Position numbers and translations under genes: made by a program. From Phoronis australis (lineage: Eukaryota; Phoronida; Phoronidae): 64,000 bases of DNA. The notes below the pieces were generated by a model, which saw only the letters and a program-made list of their open reading frames with translations, was not told the DNA's origin and searched no databases. Numbering within the stretch: position 1 is the stretch's first letter; each line of letters begins with the position of its first letter. Shown here piece by piece: positions 26,901 to 41,700 of this stretch. The stretch is from NCBI GenBank assembly GCA_002633005.1, contig NMRA01000024.1:658895-722894 (forward strand). Reading direction: 5' to 3'.

Positions 26901-29900
26901 AAGAACACCACATGCCCAAAACGCATCCGTTTTCCAGACAGTTACACAGCAAATTCAACACATTTAAAGTAATGTATTTTTGTTGCGTAGTGGTTTGCAA
27001 CAAAGACACTTTTGTAAAGACTTTCTCATAAAAATTTCCCCGTCATTCATACAGGCGGTCATAAGGTATGGTGTTGCTTTCCTCGGCGGTACAACACTAT
27101 AGTCTGATGACACAACACACTCCAAGGACACAAAAGCTGGAGAGCTTCAATGCACTCAACTCAGAGACAGCATTATCACAAACTCTAAACAATTCAAGGC
27201 ACAATGTTTGTTTCGGCACCCAGTCTGTCACAATGACCTACCTGGGACTACCTGGTGTCGTCATGGCCTCGGCCTCATGTCGTGGCGTGCCAGAAGCCTG
27301 CTGGAAACTTCTTTTAGTTGCATTACTTATAGGGACCGGGGAGCCAGTGGGAACCGTCTTGGACAGTGGTGGCTTGAAGCCTGCAATGGAGTAGAAAACA
27401 AAATTATGTCATCCCTCTGTGGTCATTTTGTGTAGTATAACGATTAAGGTGAAATTTAGGGTAAGTATGGTAACAGCAAAATGATTCCATTCAAAACATT
27501 ACTAGATGAGAATGACTCATCAACTCAAAACATTGCACAGGCGACACCCTGTTAAACATAATGATGAACAATATAACAGGCCTTAAAAATGTTTGTTTTC
27601 CCTCACCCAACCCTCACTGCTATCAGGTGGGTAGGTTAGCAGGGAATGTATTTTATCTTTTTCTCTTCTCCTTATCCGATGTGCTCATTTTTGTTACAAA
27701 AATTATGTCATATCTACAACTGAAACAAATAATTCTTTTTTCAGATATCAAAATATTTTTAGACACGCAAATATTTAACAGGCAGTCGTAAAATTAATTT
27801 TCTTTTAATTCAGGCCCAAACCTCTATCGAGTGTAACAGAACTGTAGGACTGGATCTCATAATTTATTCTAAAAAGCCCACAAATTCTACAACTAAATGT
27901 CAGTCAAGTCCAAAGGGTTTCTCCATAAAAGCCACATTCCTATGGTATAAACACTATACATCACCACAGATCAATATCACACACTTGCATCAAGTCAACA
28001 CAGACAGATTGCACTCCCAGCCTAGGCATGTTCTCAAACCACCACACACTATTTCACTCTCTAACCAGGTAACTTTGGCAACAGACTGTGACTGATGGAT
28101 TTGACAACATTATGGTTTCGTTCTTTACAAATAGGCATTCATGTGTATAGGCCAGCCCCTTCTACCTCACAAATTTCAGTACACAGACTACAGATTAATG
28201 GGAATTATCACTGCATCGTAATTTAAGCCTTCTGAGTAAAAGCCTAGTAATTGCTAGGTAATGAGTAGACTTAGCAAAATTGTCAAGTAACATTTGATGA
28301 AATCAGCAGAGAACACCAGTCACTATGGAATGTCTCATTCTGTAAGAACCAGACATTTGATGAATTACAGGGCGAGCAGTCTAATTTCCCCTTCGAATAT
28401 TGTTCTACGACAGAAACAGCCGACAGCCGAAATTATAAACCAGTCAACCCCTAAAACATTGGTGGCACTCACCGTAAAATTGTAGCAACACTGAAGACAG
28501 CAGCACAATATTAACAGACCACATGACGGACACCACAATCCAACAGTCCTCGCAACCCTCCATGATTCAATGAATTGTACAGTACACTAATGCTATATCT
28601 GAGCAATCCTGACTCATATCCAATGTTCCTTGTATACCATGCAGCAAGCTGGTAACCACCAGACCATAAGATAAGCTTCTGCCGGCTTTGTTGTGAACAG
28701 TGGACCCCCACAGGGAGCCACATCTGTGCTGGTGTTTTCATCCCAACAGCTGCGCTCCATAACACACAGATACCCAACAACACAGTGATTATTCCATCAG
28801 CACCACCAGCAATACCACCACCACTGCCATCAGCTATGCCAGACACACAGAGGAAGTAGTCTATCAGACCAGATGTGACCATCAAACAAACATAAGGTCT
28901 CAGAGTTTGATAGAACTTGGTTTTTATTTTGCACAGAGCCGAATACCAGAATAGTCTATTTCCGATTGTACAAAGGATGATTTTAAAAATCATAATATTC
29001 AGTTCCAGAAAATCACAATTTGATAAAGAATTGTTTTAGTACAAACCATGTTAATAAAAATGGAGAAGTTTTTAAATGTTCATTTTTCTTGAAAGATTTC
29101 TTCCCAAACAGTGTGCATACTGATCAAGTGAAAAACACTATAAATACAACTTGTTCAAGTTTACATTTCAAATTGGCCAAAATGCATGCTTTTGAAGGGT
29201 GATGATCTCTCTATGAAAGGACATATCACATATAATTTTCAATGTAGCAGCTGCTCAGCTAGAAAATCGAATGACATAACATGCTACATTCAAGTTGGAG
29301 TGGGCAGGTGAAAGCATTGCAGCCATGAGCTACTATAGAAGACTAAAGAGATCAATGCCTAGAAGCTTGTAACTCTGCACAATCACAATAAAGTCAAGAT
29401 CATGTATTAGTGCAACACAGTCTACCTTGAAGGAATACTACCAAAAGGCACCATACAAAATAGGGCTGTACATGTCTACATGACCGACCGACACATAACT
29501 ACTATATATTAATGGCCGCATCATCTTAATTATGATTTTAAATGCGATTTAAAAACAGATTGGTCAAGTTGTCAACAATCCAAGCATGGTAATATAAAGT
29601 TGAAGTCTTTGCCTACATAGTGAGACCAATAGCTCACTTGCGAGTTTCTCGTTAGTCACCGGAAGAGGGGCAAAACCCGCCATATTGCTCTTGTTTTACC
29701 CCGAGTCTTTGCTACACACGCTAAATCTTACTGGAGTTCTTATCTTATGGTGAATTTTACGCTTAAAATGTTAACACAACTTAAGAGATGGTACATGGAT
29801 CATGGAATAACTGAATGGACGAAGAAAATGTCAACTTGTTATGCTGTGCGAAGGTGTGAACGGACTGAACTTGGAACTCAACCCGGTCTATGCCTGAATG

Positions 29901-32900
29901 CCGCAGGCATACAGGAGCGATAGTGTATCCCTATAAAAAGTTACTCACTTCAAAATACAGCAAATAAAATGAAATGAAACATGCATATGTGCACATGGAG
30001 TTATAATTAACACATACCCTGACTCTGGATACAATTTAGTCTACAAATAACTTGAACATATCTATGAAAACCTCGCGGTTCGCTCGAGTTTCTCTCACTG
30101 GGTGCCATTTTGAGGAAGTTAGTCGTGAAATCACATCTGTTGACGAACAAAAAGCCCAAGGGACACAAATCTTACAAATTTCACTTGATATTTTCTCATG
30201 CTATTTTGCAAGTGTCACGTGCCAGGTCACGTGCCAGGTCTCGCGCTTCACTCAGTCTCGCGTTAGCCTTTGCCTCATACTCACCTGACTCAGTTGAAAT
30301 AATTTGTGGTTATCGCGCGCGCAGTCAAAGTTAACAGTAACCACAAAGTGGAGTTGGCATTCTTCGCCAAAGTCACCTGAATTCCCATAGCTATGCTTCA
30401 TCGAAGATATGTTTAGAAGCAGAAAGGATCACTGAAGAAAGTAAGCGCAGCTTTAGGTGATAATTTTAGGTGTAGAATGTATTTTTGACGAGGTGAAAAC
30501 TTATCAGTGAGCGGATTTCGCCTACCGCTCGTTTAAAATACACGGGACGAAATTAGCACAGAACGCAATAGAATGCATTGTAGTGGGAATCTGAATTTCA
30601 TTTGCCGTAACAGCAGTGCTTGTTTGGCATTTTTCAAACTAAAAGATTAAAAACTCGAAGTAAACAACAGAATACACTCTGCTACCATATCGGGCAAATG
30701 GCCAAACGACAAGCTTTTGCCCCACTTCCGGTGACGTCACAGTTAAGTGTCACATAATCTCGCATTATTGTTATAAACTCGCAAAAGGACTATTCAATCT
30801 GCGAAAACCACATATCAGTGGCCCACAGGGTTCTTAGAATAAAAGTTATACCCCTGCCTACACATTTTACCCCTACCTACAAGTTTCAGCCCTACCTACT
30901 AAAGTTTTAGCCCTACAAATGACAAGTTTTTCCTGGTGAAGTTCCAGCGCAAGTTTCAGGGATCAGATATTATAGAAGTACCAGATTTCTTGGCCCAGCA
31001 AACTGACACAGACTTTGAAAATTCTGATATGCAAATAAAACTGTATTTGACTACAGCGCCATCTATTAATCTACGCTATATCCAGGCCTGCAGGAATTTG
31101 CAATAACATTTGATAAAGTCATCATTTTTAAAGTACAATTACCCCAAAATTGTAAATGGAAAACAATGTCAATAAGTAATTTCTTTGAAATCAGTTAAAC
31201 AGTGCTAAACCTGCAACAAATTACTTTTAGCAATGTAATAATCGAAAAAATCGTTCTTTCGCAATCCTTCCTGGCAATATTCGCCAGTTATTAGTGCTAA
31301 ACTTGTTAACTTCCCCTCATCACACAGATCCAGTAGGTTGCTAAGCCTGGAAGATAGCCATGCGTACAGCATACTCACCTAGCTCACACCACTAGCAATG
31401 AGAACCTCACAGTGTTGGTCTCGCTAATTAAGTCATTCCACAGGAAATTACACCTGACAAACATTGCACTGACCATCCAGCTCAGGCACCACTCCACCTT
31501 ACATCATAGAATTATGGGTACTGGCAAGAATGCACTCATACAGGGAGCTACTCAGTGGAGCAGATATAGTATGTTGAATGTTTACTGTTTGACAGGTGAG
31601 TTAATCAGGTATAAGAGATGGTAAGTGGACCCTATAGAGCGTTATTGATACTAGAGCCCTCTGTCATTCAAGTTGATAGTGGTCAGCAAACAATAGCATA
31701 ATGGACCTGACCAACCCTGCATTGGATACTGACCTAGTGACAGGCATCAATGTTTTTCACTTAAGTTGAAATACTAGGGCATTGATTGAAGAATTACTGA
31801 AATGAAATAAAATCCATAATACACAGGCATTTTGAGTTATTTTCTACCAAACAAAAGGCATTCAAGATACGACCAGAATGGTATATCAGTGCTCACCAAA
31901 CAAGACCATTGTATATACGACCACCATAGTATCACTGACAAGGAATGAGTGACAAAAGAAAACAGGCTCCCCTACACTCCCAAGATGATACACATTAGTT
32001 AGCAAGAGACCCATAAGAATGGATTTGTAAACATGTCTAAAACACAAAACAAGTACTCCTGAAAGAAGCTCCATCACCTCTGTAACTAATCACTTCTAGT
32101 AAACAGCACAAGGTGAGGGTGGACCCTGGCTGTCCAATCAAATCAGTTTCAAAAGTGAATGTACTAAGCCTCTAAATAATAACCTGTTTTTAAACAAGAT
32201 CTTCCAGAAAAAACGATGAAACAATGATTAACAATCTAGAATGACCAGCACCCACAGCACCACCTGAAAACTCTTGCTTGCTGAATGTGCACCGGCAGAC
32301 TGCCTCAAAACTGATATTAAAGTGGGCTATCAAAATGCCCCTGAGGGACACCACAGCTGCTATTAGAGAACGTAACCCAATCTCACATTATCACTATTAT
32401 AGCATATCACGACAGGAAGTGAACAGATGCCTGACCAAAAAAAAATGCTGATCACTCCTGTCGAATTACACATTGTTTATGGTAAAGTCACTAACTTGGA
32501 CTGCACCCACTAATCAGTCTACCAGAGCAAAACTTTAAACATGGTTTAAACTCGCTTTATGTTTTTGTATCCTTATTTCCTTGCTGTTAATTCAAAAAAA
32601 CAGCAAAGCAATTAGTTACACATAATTTTCACTTGCTGGGCATGTCACTATCATTTTCACTGCAAAATAATTAAAATAAGTACAACTACGCAAAACTATT
32701 GCAATCATTGGTCTTGCAACTCTAGCCTAAGACTTTTAACATGGTTTTCAAACATAGCACAGCACGATGTTTGAAAACATGTAGTGAGAAAAGTGCTGCT
32801 GCAAGAAGATACAGACCATGAAAAGAAAGATTCAGTATCCCCGGTGATTTTATTTGCATTTACTATAAATATTACAATTTAACAATTAGAGCGATTTAGC

Positions 32901-35683
32901 TCTTTCACTGCCAATGTCACCTTTTGGCGACTTAGCTTAGGTACCAGTCTCTGGTTTTATCTATTTTTAGCTAGAAATGGAGTGCTAATGGCAGTTTATC
33001 GCATCATACGACCACTTTATGCTAATCTTTCGTTTAGCAGAAAAGTTGTTAAAAAGCATTTTTACCCGAAATTTAGAACAATTTGTTGAAGCTGATTTGT
33101 CTTGACAGCTACGATCAAAGCTATAGCAANTCTGTTGAGAAGTGTAAAAACTCAGCTCGCATTCGTTGGAAATTCCAGGTCGCATTTTGCGACTTGATAC
33201 GAGCTGACAAAAATCTCAGCTCGCATTTCCAAATTTCAGGTCGCAAATGCGACCTGCAGCTCGTTATGTCGAGCCCTGCATAAGAGTGGATTTGTAAACA
33301 TGTCCAAAACACAAAACAAGTACTCCTGGAAGGAGCTCCATCACCTCTGTAACTAATCAACTTCTAGTAAACAGCACAAGGTGAGGGTGGACCCTGGCTG
33401 TCCAATCAAATCAGTTTCAAAAATGAATGTACTAAGCCTCTAAATAATAACCTGTTTTTAAACAAGATCTTCCAGAAAAAACGATGAAACAATGATTAAC
33501 AATTTAGAATGACCAGCACCCACAGCACCACCTGAAAACTCTTGCTTGCTGAATGTGCACTGGCAGGCTGCTTCAAAACTGATATTAAAGTGGGCTATCA
33601 AAATGGCCCTGAGGGACACCACAGCTGCTATTAGAGAACGTAACCCAATCTCACATTATCACTATTATAGCATATCACGACAGGAAGTGAACAGATGCCT
33701 GACCAAAAAAAATGCTGATCACTCCTGTCGAATTACACATTGTTTATGGTAAAGTCACTAACTTGGACTGCACCCACTAATCAGTCTACCAGTCTAGAGA
33801 GCAAAACTTCAAATATTTAAACTCGCTTTATGTTTTTGTATCCTTATTTCCTTGCTGTTAATTCAAAAAAACAGCAAAGCAATTAGTTACACATAATTTT
33901 CACTTGCTGGGCATGTCACTATCATTTTCATTGCAAAATAATTAAAATAAGTACAACTACGCAAAACTATTGCAATCATTGGTCTTGCAACTCTAGCCTA
34001 AGACTTTTAACATGGTTTTCAAACATAGCACAGCACGATGTTTGAAAACATGTTGTGAGAAAAGTGCTGCTGCAAGAAGATACAGACCATGAAAAGAAAG
34101 ATTCAGTATCCCCGGTGATTTTATTTGCATTTACTATAAATATTACAATTTAACAATTAGAGCGATTTAGCTCTTTCACTGCCAATGTCACCTTTTGGCG
34201 ACTTAGCTTAGGTACCAGTCTCTGGTTTTATCTATTTTTAGCTAGAAATGGAGTGCTAATGGCAGTTTATCGCATCATACGACCACTTTATGCTAATCTT
34301 TCGTTTAGCAGAAAAGTTGTTAAAAAGCATTTTTACCCGAAATTTAGAACAATTTGTTGAAGCTGATTTGTCTTGACAGCTACGATCAAAGCTATAGCAA
34401 CTAGATGCTATATTGCCAACTGTTCACGATTCGGACTCGGAAGTTTCAACTGTAGAACAATGTACATGAGCATTCAGAACCGTCCAGAATTTTCAAGTTT
34501 CAGTTAGCAAATAACGAGGACTTTACAGCCTTTTTTGTTTCCTCAAAATTTCATTGGCACTGGGAAGTACGTCTCACACTAGAAATGTGAAGCAGTCTTA
34601 CTGACAAGATTCTATGTGGTAACACCTGAGAAATAACTTCAAAAACACATTTTGTTATTCAAATCTCTTCGAAGCTCACCACCTCAACAACCTCGCTAAA
34701 CATCAGTACCCGGTTGCATGAAACAGTCCCAATTAGGGACTCAACAAAATTCCCTCAATCTACTGCGTATTTTTGGACTTGTGAAAACATCGATTACCCT
34801 TTCTTGTATTGTTTTAGTTTCATTATTAAGTTAACTTTGGACTTTGATACAAATCGAAAGTGAACTCTACGTTAAATTGACAATAGAATCGAAAATAAAT
34901 AGGGATCTTTTCATGCAACACCCCCAATTAAAGGATTAAGTCCCTACTTATTTTCAATGAACTCTGGGTTCAGTTTTTATTTATATTATAAGAAAAAGTC
35001 ATTAAACAAAGAGGAGCTCGTACTCAAGATGAAATGACAGAAAAATGTTGCATCTAGGCGTCCATAAAGACACAAATATGCAAAAAGACTTAGGGACCTT
35101 AGTTGAGTCTCTATTCAGGACTGTTTCATGAAACAGGGGACAGATGTCCACAAGTGAACCAAATGTGTGAAAATGAATGTATCAGCTGTAACACATATTC
35201 AACATGGAGCAATTTCAATAATGTTCACAAACTTTTTACTACCACTGCACAGTAAACAGACACCTCAATAGCACGAGGAATCATTCTCACAGGCATATCT
35301 CTTAGAACATTAGGCTAAAAAGCATATTAGTTGATGCTGGGAAGTGTTGTTTTTCTTGAAAACCTGAGTTAAGCAGTGAGGTATTTCCATAACTCCCTTT
35401 TTCACAAATGAAAATCCACAAGAAACGAGCAAAAATGATGCGGAATTTTTTACTCGTTGCTCGGCAAATCTTGGTGTTTCAAACCTAGCTTTCCCTTGCG
35501 TACGTTCCTCTGGACAGCTTTTCAAAACAAAAAAACACAAGACCTTTACTGAAAATTGACACAGGTAGTCATTTGTAGTCGGTGAGCACAGGTCTCAAAA
35601 TGAGTTGGAGAGTAGACCAGAAGCAACTTCGCTTGTTTGGCTTTAAATGGAGCATGTACAAGACTACGCACACACGCACGCAT

Positions 35684-35714
<31 letters not shown>

Positions 35715-38700
35715 CACACACAAACATCAGCATCTGTTGGCTTTGTACAATGATGTACATGAAGTAACTACTCAATGAAGGAGCAACTTACCATTCATAA
35801 CCCAGAAAATGTTTGTTTTTGCCTTCAATGCCACACAAATAATGTGATGCAATTTGAAAAATCTGAGTGACTTACTAGTTTCTTTGCTGTGTCTCGTCTC
35901 AACAATATCCAATTTGGAAACCTCGAAGTAATAGAACAGTTCGGTTAGGAAAGTCAACACACTGGGCTTCAGGAAACTTTGTCCGTTTACAAAATCCTCG
36001 AATTGAAAGTGAAAGCACTTTGTGGGTAGAAACATGCCGCAAAATGTCTTTATAAGTTTAAAGTTGTAACAAGAGTCAGCGAATCCCATTGTTTTCTTCA
36101 ACACTATATCTGAAAACAAACAAAAAAAGCCTGAATTGGCAAGCGGCGTACAACAAATCCCTTATTTTTGAAATATGGATGCATCGCTAATCAAAAGTCA
36201 CTTCCCACACAATGACAATCTTTTTAAATTATTTTTTAATTTCTTTTTAAATTCTATTATCATTATAATTAAACATAATACTTTTTACAGACACCTGAAA
36301 ATGAAGAGCGAACATTCATAATGGCATGCGAAGTTGATTACCATCAATTATTTCTTTATTATACTCAATGGAACAAAAAATACATCATCTGAGTTCGGCA
36401 CCAGATTACTAACTTCAAAGGTGTTACGGAAACTCATAAGAAATACACTTGACATTTAATGCTGCCTCTATAAAAGTTTTCATATCCATTCTGACTTGAA
36501 CAAACTGACAAAGACCCCAAGAAGTGTGTTAAATGCACGTGGTAAGCGTCAAAAGTATTCGGACCAAATTACCCCAAATACCTCATCATGATGAATGGCC
36601 AGAAGCCAACTTCACAGTCAGAGCAGTCTCCTCTCATGACTGAGAACGAATGGGAATTAACTAGAACGTTAGTACGGTGACTAAGTCATTCTGCAATTAG
36701 ACTTTTGTCATCAAAAAAACTTATTACCTGTCCAGTCAGTTTCGCTGTTAGCAGAATTAGACGCCACGATGGGGAAACAGCATTTTGCCTGATAACCTTT
36801 GTCATATACCGTATCTATGCATAGCTATGTCTCTTCGCCACTGTGGCAATATCGTAGTTCAACTTACCAGCAAATCTGATACATTGAGGACAGTAGAAGT
36901 TGACAAGTATCGCGAGACAGCAACAGTCGGACAGATCTTTTAACAGATCGTCTATCACAGGTATGAAAGGACCTTCCTTGGCCGCCAGCTGCTTTTTATT
37001 TATTCGCACCTGTAAGTGATAGAAAATAAACAACTCAGCTTTTGAAAATCACGGCTGCGATCACAAACTTGAGTCTGTTGAGTTTTAATAACCTCATTAA
37101 TATTATGTAACAACAGCTCTACATTTTAAAATCGAGAATGCATATCCATGATCCAGAATCACAACTAAAGTCACTATTATGTTGATACACATATGCATTT
37201 TAAGGGTGCATTTTGCTTTGTTTTGACATTGCATTTGCCATACATTTTCCAAAATTGTAACACGTCTGCCATGGAGCAAACAACCCAATGTGTTTTAGCA
37301 TGTTAAACTTGTCTTATCTTGGAAGCTATAGATTTTTGCACCTCTGAAATTGCACGCAGCGTCTTTTTACTAAGAGAATTAAAATTTCACAGCTGGTCTT
37401 ATTTTTTATTTACTTTATTGTCTTTTCACAACTTACTACGGTCTCACATCATTAATCCATACACACAAATATAGACTCACCTTTTGAGGACTATGATTCT
37501 GCATCAGGTTCTGTTGCTGTGCCTTGGCCTCTCGGTCCAGTCGATGGCGGACGGTAGCACACACTTTGTTCATCCAGAACAGCAAGGCATCCTCGAGGTC
37601 GTAGGGAAGCTCGCTGGAGGCGTTGAATGTGGCAAACCGCCTAAAATGGCATGTCAGTTGCAACTTTCTGGGTATGGCCATCTCTTTACAATTTTGCAAT
37701 CGTTGATTATTACACTCTTAGGTAATAATTTTCTCACACAAAGTGCTTTGAGGTTTAAAAATGTCACCACGGTCATCCGATCTTAAATGTTGCTGAATGA
37801 GTCGACAACTCAGGTAACAGGCAATGCATACATGCCACATTTTCGAATTCGTAATTTTAAGAGATGATGATCATTTTGACGTTCTTGTTTAGAACGCAAG
37901 TCGAGTCCCATCACAGTAAAGAATATTACGAGTGGTTTGAATCATTTTCAAAATTTTTTTGGCACTTAACTACTCGGAAAATGCACTTTTAAGTTTTGTT
38001 TTATGGAAGTGGTACAGTACAAACCATGCTGAAATGAAGGAAAATTTTTTTATTTTCAGACAGATTTTACACAAATGTTCTATTCGTTCAAATTTGTGCC
38101 AAATGATGAAGACTTGGTAAAACAAACGAGTACGTACATTGAAAATGCCATTATAACTGGAATGCGAAACATTGTTGACTGTTGCATCAAAAAGTAGCAC
38201 TATCATGCATGAATATGAACCCTGCCAACTCCAAAGCAGTAACCAGCTTGAGAAATCAGGGAAAACAGTCTTCAAAACTTATGTAAGTTACTACACCATC
38301 CCAACTGTGTACATAAGATCCCGCTGAGCAGACATTACCAAGAAGCACCCACTCACCGTACAGCCTGCACAATCCTTTCTATGGTGATGACCTCCTTAGT
38401 GTGTGCCTCCATTAGCGTTTCTGTGAGAGCCATGTGGGAAGGCTGAAGAGAACAGGAATCAGTAGAGGGCGGTTTCCATAGGAAGGGTCAACAGGGACAT
38501 GCCGCTGACTCAGTTGGGAAATTGCCATCTCAAGCATTGCTTCAGGTGGGATTTTCTTTTAGGAGGTGTCTTGGAATGGGTTATTAGGGTATTTGTTTCT
38601 GAATTGAATAGAGTATTCAGAGAATTTTAAGTATTTTGTATTCACAAAATCAACTTGATATGTACACCAACTGGAAAACACTCTGTTGCTGTTCACTAAT

Positions 38701-41700
38701 ACCTTTAACAATACTCTCTTATGTGGGTTATTTTGAGGGTAAACCGTAACACTAATACAATTAACAACTCTGAATTGACATGCCACTTAATCACTCATTT
38801 CAGTTACAGACACCGTGCCATTACAAATCCGAGTAACTGTGACAATTCCCTCACATGCATCAACGACTCCAGACAATTGCTAATAAGACAGCTATAATTC
38901 TCACCATTAAGAAAGGCGTGGTTTGTTTGAGATCGGTTTCCGTCACAGCTGACTCATCGCGTCCCACAACATAGAGTCCTCGTTTGGACAGCGCCTCGAT
39001 GACTGCCCAGTGACCTACAGTGAGGGATACGTGACACTACAGACATTGACTGCTGGGGTCTCGTGGATACAAGCATCATAAATGGCAAGTTAAGGCTTGG
39101 CGATGAGGAGAACATATAGTCAACATTATATTAGCATAAGTAAGAATTCTTAATCTTCTGAAAAACCTATGTTACAAATTCTTCAACTTGGGACACGATG
39201 TGGCAGACAGGTGAAATTTTATTTCGCCAAAATCTCAACAAAAATAACTTTACAGGAAAATTCAATTTGTTTTTAGCATGGTCTGTATGGTGTAGCTATT
39301 GACAAACAACAATTGGAAAAACTGTGAGTGTTTGCAACAATGTGGTAAGCTTCAGAAAAATTAAGATTTAAAGCAATTTTATTATTTTTGTCCCCAACTG
39401 AAAAATTTTCACTGCAATAAATCTTACTAAAACCATATCAACAAGGTTATCTATAACAAACTAATTTAACATCAAAATTCCATATTCAACATTTGATTGT
39501 ACTACAATCTAATGCTCAAAAACAGTACTATGTACAATACTAATACTTTTGTCCGAATACCACACAAACATTTATACTAAGTCTTTTTAGAAAACTTTCA
39601 ACCACTGGACTGCCAGAAACTCTTTAACTTGAGCTCCATAAAATTTATTCTAAAATTCAAACGTTTGTGGAAAATAAGGTAAAAAATTTGATAGTATTAC
39701 GAAACAAATTCCAAGATTTCTTCACTATTCAAACAAGGCCCACTGTGCGATGAAAATATTGAAAATCATCGTTCATATTTGATTGTGAAAAGAATACACT
39801 TAATGATCCCACAACACTCGAAAATTTATCAGAAAATGTGCAACTGTTCGTCACAAAACAAGAAAAACAGTTGGGGCAATAAAAGCTAGGTTTTCTCATT
39901 GAACATGAACTGGAAAGTAAATCATGAAGAGCTACAACAATTTTGTCTGCCTTATGCTGTCAAGCTTGCACCGGACATAGAGAACTCGGGGATTTCGTCA
40001 ATGGCGCTTCTGTCAAATGCATTTTGGGAAGGCTGTTGGCTCGTAAACATCCTGAGGCATCACGGATAACTTGGGGACGCAAAACTTGATCTACAGTTTG
40101 CGTTTTTGGAAGTGCGATTTAACTTAAAGTGTTATCCAATGATATATACCTCAAAAATCATTCTCACAAGTTTTTTAATCCATATTTCATTCGATACATT
40201 TTGAGGCTCACCTTTAATCTGTTATTTTTGTACAGTGGTTGCTTTTTAATTCTAACACCAAGAAGCATGCTGCAGTGTATTAGAGCATTCAATTCTGGTG
40301 TGCTCAAATGACAAGTGTTGGCTCCATCATATTGTTTACATTAACAAGTTATTTGCGATGACACAGGATGTTTAAAAGTCGACAATCGTTCCATGATGCA
40401 TTTGAAAAATGACAGCAATGCAACGGACAAAAATCCCCAAACCAATATTTCAAAAATGTATTCTCACTTAGTAGGAATCAAACCAGAGAAGGAGTTAATA
40501 CTTTGACATTCAATTAAAATAAAACAACCTACCAGACTGACTAGGTGTCCATTGGTGGAATATATTTGTGCAGACTCGAAGATAGACTTCTCCAGAGACC
40601 ATAAGACCTGCTAGAAGTGGTTTGACCGAGAGGCTGGCACTAGGATTCTACAGTAAACAATGAGCAGTTAACAAGATATGGCTTTTTGTAATCCAAGTGT
40701 GGGGAGACTCCATCATGGCTCGAAGCCAACAGTAATTTTGTTCTAACGTGTCAAGTCTGGGCTTATAAGCATGATGCATGATAATACTACAGATAACCAG
40801 CCTAAACTATATCTAATTTTTAAATTCCAAACATTGTCTTTTTTCTATTATATAAAGATGGAAAACCTTGCAAATAGATAACCTAAATTTGACTAAGTGT
40901 TGTTTTAGACTGACTGCTGCGCAGTAAAAATCATGCTAAATAAAATATTCATAAGAATTATTAATTTCTGTTGAAAAGTTTGACATGAAATCTATACGAA
41001 AGATTGTGGGTAACGTACGAGAAGCACTCCAGATTACTGCTAGCACTTTCATTCTTTGTCAGAACTTACAATACATAAAAATCAATGCATGACAACTACA
41101 ATCACATGCTGCATAACAAAATTAGCAAGGCTGAGCAAGGTGTAGATTAAATTAATTTAAATGCTTAAAAGGTACACTTCATCCGCTCTGGTCAATGTCT
41201 GTGAAACAGAGAACAACAATAAATGTTCTTGGTAACATGTAAGAAACATCAAATTCATGCTTGGCATTCATACTCCGGTATACATAAGATTGGGGCTAAA
41301 TCGACCAGTTATACGTCTCGGCACACCTGTTTACACTCTTTCTTGCAATTAGAAAAAATAACCATAATTGATTTAACTGTTCTTGACGATTTTTCCCTGG
41401 TCCATTTTACTAAACATCGAATATACTCTTTATGTTGTACCTTGCTAAATGGTTCCTTAAGGTCATCCGGCAGATCATCTTGGCTATAGGCCTTGGACAA
41501 CAACCATGAAATGCAGAGACGGTGCCAAGCCTAGAATGGATAAAAGCGTGTACAAGAAGGATGCATTTTATTATACAACGACTTGTTAAAATCAGGCAAC
41601 CAAGTTTCTAACTAAGCAGTGTTTCAGTGTTCTCCACAACCTGTTTTGTCCACCACTAGAAAAACTAACTTGTATCCCCAGTTACCATATTTGCATAGGT

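Larger units (their letters stand above)
27381..35875. other. CAMSAP intron 8, repeat-rich
   Basis: An 8.5-kb intron containing an inverted repeat pair (29.6/30.7 kb), tandem E-boxes, an allelic duplication around an N (32.0-34.4 kb), a transposon end and an element of about 430 bp with inverted ends. A 160-codon minus-strand frame (28993-28511) has no recognised domain. No convincing alternative exon was found. Confidence 0.6.

Noticed and set aside
28511-28993. 160-codon minus-strand open frame in CAMSAP intron 8
   Set aside because: No recognised domain, no splice or promoter context, and composition not clearly coding.
35569-35775. Thr/His-rich and Val/Cys-rich frames
   Set aside because: Produced by the (CA)n/(GCAC)n repeat.
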